Positions 62,365 to 64,000 of a stretch of DNA of 64,000 nt are shown here, in pieces. The notes under the pieces were generated by a model. That model was not told the origin of the DNA and did no database searches. It was given only the letters and a program-made list of their open reading frames with translations. Each line of letters opens with the position of its first letter. The stretch's first letter is position 1. The stretch covers positions 1 through 64,000 of the forward strand of contig CAWFQE010000007.1 of the NCBI GenBank assembly GCA_963817885.1, given 5' to 3'. Source of the DNA: CAVOHU01 sp963817885 (GTDB lineage Bacteria > Acidobacteriota > Vicinamibacteria > Vicinamibacterales > JAKQTR01). A program made the position numbers and the translations under genes.

Positions 62365-63669
62365 ATGATGCCCCGTCGCGCGAACGCGCGAGAACGCGCC
62401 GCACTGGTCGGCCTGGTGACGGCTTCAGGCCGGCGCCAGCAGGCCGAGACCTCCATGAACGAGCTGGAAGGCCTCGTGGCGGCCTCCGGCGGCGAGGTGT
62501 GCTGCCGGATGCTGCAGGAGCGGCCACGGCCCGACGTGGCGACCTTCATCGGCAAGGGCAAGCTCGAGGAACTGGCGCGCATCGCGGCAGCCGATCGCAT
62601 CGACGTCGTCGTGTTCGACAACGAGCTGACGCCCACGCAGCTGCGCCAGATCGAGTCGGCGCTCGATCGCAAGGTCCTCGACCGGACCCAGTTGATCCTC
62701 GACATCTTCGCCCGGCGCGCACGGACTCGTGAAGGCAAATGGCAGGTCGAACTGGCCCAGCTCCGCTACCTGCTTCCGCGGCTGGTCGGATCGGGCCTGG
62801 CGCTGTCCCGCCTCGGCGGCGGCATCGGGACCAGGGGGCCCGGCGAAACCAAGCTCGAGACCGACCGGCGCCGAATCAGGCAGCGGATCGATCGGCTCGC
62901 CCAGTCCATCGAGGGGATCCGCGAACGCCGCGTGCGCCTCCGGGAACGCCGTCACAAGGCGTCCATCCCGACCGTGGCGCTGGTTGGATACACGAATGCC
63001 GGCAAGACGACCCTGTTCAACCTGCTGACTCAGGCCTCTGCAGAAGCCTCCGACGCGCTGTTTGTGACGCTGGACCCGCTCGTGCGCCGGGTCTCCCTGC
63101 CGGATCGCCGCGAAATCCTGGTTTCGGACACCGTCGGCTTCATCGATCGACTGCCTCACACGCTGGTGGCGGCGTTTCGCGCGACCCTCGAGGAGGTCCG
63201 CGAGGCGGATCTCCTGCTGCACGTGATCGACGCCGCGAGCCCCGAGCGGGTGCGCAACGTGGATGCCGTGCATTCGGTCGTTGCCGAGGTGGGGGCCTCC
63301 GAGGTGCCGGTGCTCGAGGTGTTCAACAAGGTCGATCTGATCGGCGCCGAAGAACGCGCGCGCCTGGTCTCGCAGCATCCGGGTGCGGTGCTGATGTCGG
63401 CGCTGCGCGGTGACGGGCACCCGATCCTGGTCGGGCGGATGACGGAGAGGCTCGGGCTCGATCTTCGGCTCGTGACGCTGAAGTTCGATGCCGGAAGTCC
63501 GTCGGCCCGGGCCGACATTTCGCGGGTCTATCGGCTTGGCCGGGTGGTGCGTCACGAGACGGTGGACGGAAAGACCGAGATCGAAGCTGAGCTGTCGAGC
63601 CGCGTGGCTGCCCAGTTCCGGCAGCCCGCGCCGGCACGACGCTCCAGGCGCCGGGCGGTGTCTGCATGA
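62365..63669 (+). CDS. hflX: Ribosome-associated GTPase HflX
   Basis: A 434-residue GTPase that rescues stalled ribosomes under stress. The N-terminal HflX domain contains FIGKGKLEEL and VVFDNELTPTQLR. A helical linker holds RGPGETKLETDRR. The G domain has VGYTNAGKTTLFN (G1), VSDTVGFI (G3) and VFNKVDLI (G4). It follows tsaC by 5 bases. Its stop overlaps the next start (ATGA, 63666-63669), so the downstream gene is coupled to it. Confidence 0.94.
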   Translation: MMPRRANARERAALVGLVTASGRRQQAETSMNELEGLVAASGGEVCCRMLQERPRPDVATFIGKGKLEELARIAAADRIDVVVFDNELTPTQLRQIESALDRKVLDRTQLILDIFARRARTREGKWQVELAQLRYLLPRLVGSGLALSRLGGGIGTRGPGETKLETDRRRIRQRIDRLAQSIEGIRERRVRLRERRHKASIPTVALVGYTNAGKTTLFNLLTQASAEASDALFVTLDPLVRRVSLPDRREILVSDTVGFIDRLPHTLVAAFRATLEEVREADLLLHVIDAASPERVRNVDAVHSVVAEVGASEVPVLEVFNKVDLIGAEERARLVSQHPGAVLMSALRGDGHPILVGRMTERLGLDLRLVTLKFDAGSPSARADISRVYRLGRVVRHETVDGKTEIEAELSSRVAAQFRQPAPARRSRRRAVSA

Positions 63670-64000
63670 TGTGGCTAGTAGCGCAGGCCGTGGCCCCGGC
63701 GCGACCGGCACGGCTGGCGCGAGCCAGGTCCCTGGCGCTCGGCGCGTTCCTGCTCGGGCTCTCCGCCTGCGCAACCAACCCGCCGCCGGTGACCCCGGGC
63801 GCGCCGATGTTCCCCGACTTCGTGTTCCCGTCCGCCCCGGCCCGTCGTGCCGGCGCGGAGGCGCCCGCCGACGCGCGGCTGCAGGCCGATCTTCAGGCGG
63901 CGTGGCAGCTGCTGCAGGCCGGCGAGTTCCGTTCCGCCGAACGGGATTTCGCGTCGGTCGCATCGCGCGGGCCGGCGTTCTACCCGGCCGAGGTCGGTCT
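63666..64000 (+). CDS. Lipoprotein (partial, runs off the right edge)
   Basis: A frame opening with MMWLVAQAVAPARPARL and a hydrophobic segment ending LLGLSAC, a lipobox with the lipidated cysteine near residue 35, followed by a Pro/Ala-rich linker. From about residue 70 the sequence (ADLQAAWQLLQAGEFRSAERDF) resembles a tetratricopeptide repeat. The start overlaps the hflX stop by 4 bases. The frame is open to the window end, so length and function remain unknown. Confidence 0.7.
   Translation, partial: MMWLVAQAVAPARPARLARARSLALGAFLLGLSACATNPPPVTPGAPMFPDFVFPSAPARRAGAEAPADARLQADLQAAWQLLQAGEFRSAERDFASVASRGPAFYPAEVG

Noticed and set aside
1..64000. CRISPR array or rRNA operon
   Set aside because: I saw no regularly spaced short repeats, cas-like genes or rRNA-like conserved blocks.

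Overview
The window is high-GC bacterial DNA that looks like an Acidobacteriota chromosome. The evidence is the Oar-like TonB-dependent receptors with an N-terminal carboxypeptidase-regulatory domain (three copies), a VWFA-related protein of the acidobacterial type, and small secreted or basic proteins of a kind I associate with that phylum. This placement rests on gene content, not on rRNA, which is absent.

Bases 1 to about 29,400 form an accessory island. On the minus strand (6857 down to 407) lies a compact cassette: a giant protein with a histidine-kinase-type ATPase domain and two phosphoribosyltransferase-like domains, a second ATPase-like segment, a protein joining a receiver domain to an aminoglycoside-phosphotransferase-type kinase, and a small partner protein. 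I do not recognise this as a named system and treat it as the best candidate for undescribed biology here. On the plus strand follow a decayed AbiEi-like antitoxin, a ParB-like protein with a D12-class adenine methylase, an intact AbiEi/AbiEii toxin-antitoxin pair, a type I restriction-modification locus (hsdM, hsdS, hsdR) broken by several small indels, an XRE-headed protein of about 1350 residues broken by three frameshifts, a frameshifted UvrD-like helicase, a frameshifted protein of unknown function, and a large serine recombinase. The recombinase 3' end runs into a tRNA-Lys gene (29365-29439, minus), so the island probably entered at that tRNA and its right end lies there. The left end is outside the window.

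From 29,440 onward the window is ordinary chromosome, nearly all intact: an exported O-methyltransferase, a receiver-DHp protein, two basic-tailed hypotheticals, the VWFA protein, two large TonB receptors with similar extended -10 promoters, an M20 peptidase, a glutaredoxin-like protein, a D,D-carboxypeptidase, an FdhE-like zinc protein, a third TonB receptor (signal peptide frameshifted at a C-run), glycogen synthase, thioredoxin and thioredoxin reductase, a cysteine desulfurase-mnmA operon for tRNA thiolation, a bactofilin, a methyltransferase, a SAM hydrolase, an acyl-CoA dehydrogenase, an MFS transporter, a NhaD-like antiporter, tsaC, hflX, and the start of a lipoprotein that runs off the right edge.

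One contrast runs through the window: most long accessory genes between about 3,000 and 26,000 carry single-base frame breaks, while the core genes do not, apart from the third TonB receptor. This could be real decay of the island or locally poor consensus sequence. The reading frames alone cannot separate the two.
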